Below, piece by piece: positions 62,132-64,000 of a DNA stretch of 64,000 nucleotides (positions are counted from its first letter, which is position 1; each line of letters starts with the position of its first letter). The stretch is from positions 15,512,260 to 15,576,259 of the forward strand of contig CM042543.1 in the NCBI GenBank assembly GCA_023630585.1, given 5' to 3'. Both the position numbers and the translations under genes were made by a program. This DNA is from Cranoglanis bouderius (Eukaryota > Chordata > Actinopteri > Siluriformes > Cranoglanididae). The notes under the pieces are model-generated. The model searched no databases and was not told the origin of the DNA. It saw nothing but the letters and a program-made list of their open reading frames with translations.

Positions 62132-63769
62132 GTATCTGTGCTTTAGTATGTGAGCCTCAGCAGGAGGGCCATGTGTTTATAAACATAAGTGGGGAAATTG
62201 TTTTGCATTCATACTGCTTCAGAACACTTTGACAGTTATGTCAAACTAGTGCCATTTTCTTGTCGGGCTTTTATAAGCAATCCAGAGAGTTGTCCCCAAA
62301 GGGAGAAAGAAACTATGAATAAGATTACACAAATAACTATCAAAAAGCGAGAGAAAAATCAACACTTCTCCTTTATTTCAACTCAGCCCAGACACAAACT
62401 AAACAGAAGAGTGGGACTGAATTGCGCTGCTACATATGTAATTTCAACAGTCGCTGTGGTGTGCATTTGCATATCGAAGCAGGCATTGATGAAACAAAAC
62501 AGTGGAGAAGAGAACATGAATATTTCAGCTACTTGGAAAAATGACGTTGATCAGCCAGATGCAACTGAAAGACTGAAACAATGTTAGAACTCACTGTGCG
62601 GTTTTGAAGTTAAATATACAAATATAATACACTACTCTGCCACAGCAGACTGTTTGGTCAGAACATAACTTTAAATACTTGTAAAACAATTTGTCAGAAA
62701 AACAAAACTAACAAAATGAGAAAGAAAGGTGTATACATTCAGTGTCTGGGCTTTTCTTTTCTTTTTTTATTCATAGACGCCCAAGAAGGTTCAACAACCA
62801 GGAAATGAAACACTACAAAAGTTTTGATTTGATGTTTAAACTGAATGCACTTCATGGTGCTGTGGCACACCTGGATATTGTAACTGTAGCACATGTTTCT
62901 GAATCTGGCTGAAGGTAGAACCTTTTTACCAGGTGGATTAATCAGATTAATCAGTGTGAATGGATGACAGACGAATTATATAGAATCAGGAACATGCAAG
63001 TATGCGAAAACACAAGTGCAAAGTGGTCATATGTCTCTCCTCTACTATAATTTAGTCGCATTGCAATTAAACATTTTAACTGAAATTAAAGACACTAGTC
63101 TCAAATCATCTTTTACATGTAATGTGAAAAATAACCACACACCAAATCTCATTAGTCAAAATGTTGGCCAGCGACTTTCTGACTATTTCTCGAAAGTGTC
63201 TTAATCCGTATCAATGCACTTAGCTAGGTACCTAGCTGACCATCTGTTATTATACTATGTCAGCTACCAATTTTTGGTCTAACCTCCAGGCAACCAAACT
63301 GCAGCTTTTACATGCCCAGTGGGCTAGTTAATAAATGTATGATTTGTCCACCCCTGCACAGTCTGGGCTTAAATGAATGCTGAAGTGTTCTCCAGCAGGT
63401 AGAAACAGTCTCAAGAAAGCTAAAGACTCTGTTTTTTCCTCTCTTCTTTTCACATGGTTTAACATCAGTCTGGTGTCCCCAGCACTGAGAGGGCCACGGA
63501 GGATCATGAGAGGTGTTACTGTACCGAATTCATCGTCAGACCCCACCTCAGCCACTCGAGTTGGCCTCCTTATTGACACCTCCCACAGCTCATGTAAAGT
63601 GACACTTTTATAGAAGCTGATATTTAATTTATGGCACTAATACTGAAGCTTCCATTCCGTCACCGCTCCACTGCCACCCAACCATTCTTTAAAACAGACA
63701 GTCTTTCTAGGGAGAGTTTTTGATTGGTGAATGAATGGCAAACGTCCCATCTCTGTCAGCATGGAATGT

Positions 63770-63839
<70 letters not shown>

Positions 63840-64000
63840 CCTACAGTGCCGTGATGGAGGAGGAGAAGTGGAGAGAGGCAGCCCAGGCGATAGCTTTCGA
63901 CAGCTCCTCCCTCTAGACATGTTTCTAAGCAAAAGGTAAGGGCCAAAGAGTCAAAACAATGAATCCTTGAGCAGGCAGTTCGTCATTAAAATTCAAAGGA
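61624..64000 (-). other. akap6: akap6 upstream intron, right edge of window
   Basis: I cannot identify the next upstream akap6 exon. A CA array lies at 62099-62128 and a TG array at 63769-63838. A plus-strand exon-like block at 63847-63935 is treated in the findings. A minus-strand frame at 63579-63328 has no family resemblance and no good splice sites. Confidence 0.6.
63769..63838. repeat. TG microsatellite
   Basis: About 35 TG units, ending eight bases before the exon-like block at 63847. Confidence 0.96.

Noticed and set aside
63328..63579. 83-codon minus-strand frame as an upstream akap6 exon
   Set aside because: No match to AKAP6 that I recognise, and no good acceptor or donor in the right places.

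Overview
This is vertebrate nuclear DNA, almost certainly from a teleost fish. Coding exons are short and separated by kilobase-scale introns, and microsatellites are very dense. Several degenerate Tc1/mariner-family transposons of fish type are present. There are no prokaryotic operons, no CRISPR array and no intact mobile-element gene.

Two recognisable genes lie on the minus strand, head to tail. The right two thirds carries the 3' half of akap6 (A-kinase anchoring protein 6, mAKAP). Read right to left, its exons are 61623-61503, 42635-42489, 37924-37613, 27845-27630 and the large exon 25703-22620. Two weaker candidates, 21735-21613 and 20105-20064, may finish the protein. These exons encode the end of the spectrin-like repeat region, which targets the protein to the nuclear envelope, and the long disordered C-terminal half with the PKA RII-binding helix. 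The 5' half of the gene lies beyond the right edge.

The left part carries the 5' end of npas3 (neuronal bHLH-PAS transcription factor). Two alternative first coding exons, at 9791-9649 and 7519-7470, each lie next to a CpG-rich promoter-like block and end in the same splice phase. Positions 1-7469 would be npas3 intron sequence. About 10 kb separates the last akap6 candidate exon from the npas3 promoter block, and akap6 and npas3 are also neighbours in human.

Repeats fill much of the introns and the intergenic gap. They include Tc1-like remnants at 16400-16860, 33630-33905, 34130-36270, 40030-40540, 47317-48729 and 48890-49175. There are fold-back elements of one family at about 11108-12090 and 50184-50834, a miniature element with clean TA-flanked ends at 60755-61066, and a hAT-like miniature element at 32149-32459. 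A LINE/SINE-type tail lies at 52200-52550, a tRNA-Pro-like relic at 56775-56842, and many long CA/TG, CT/AG and TA arrays are spread throughout. I see no sign of a novel multi-gene system. The points most worth following are the paired npas3 starts, a long UG repeat abutting an akap6 3' splice site, and a fish-specific insertion in akap6. Homology calls come from recognising protein segments from memory; no database search was run.
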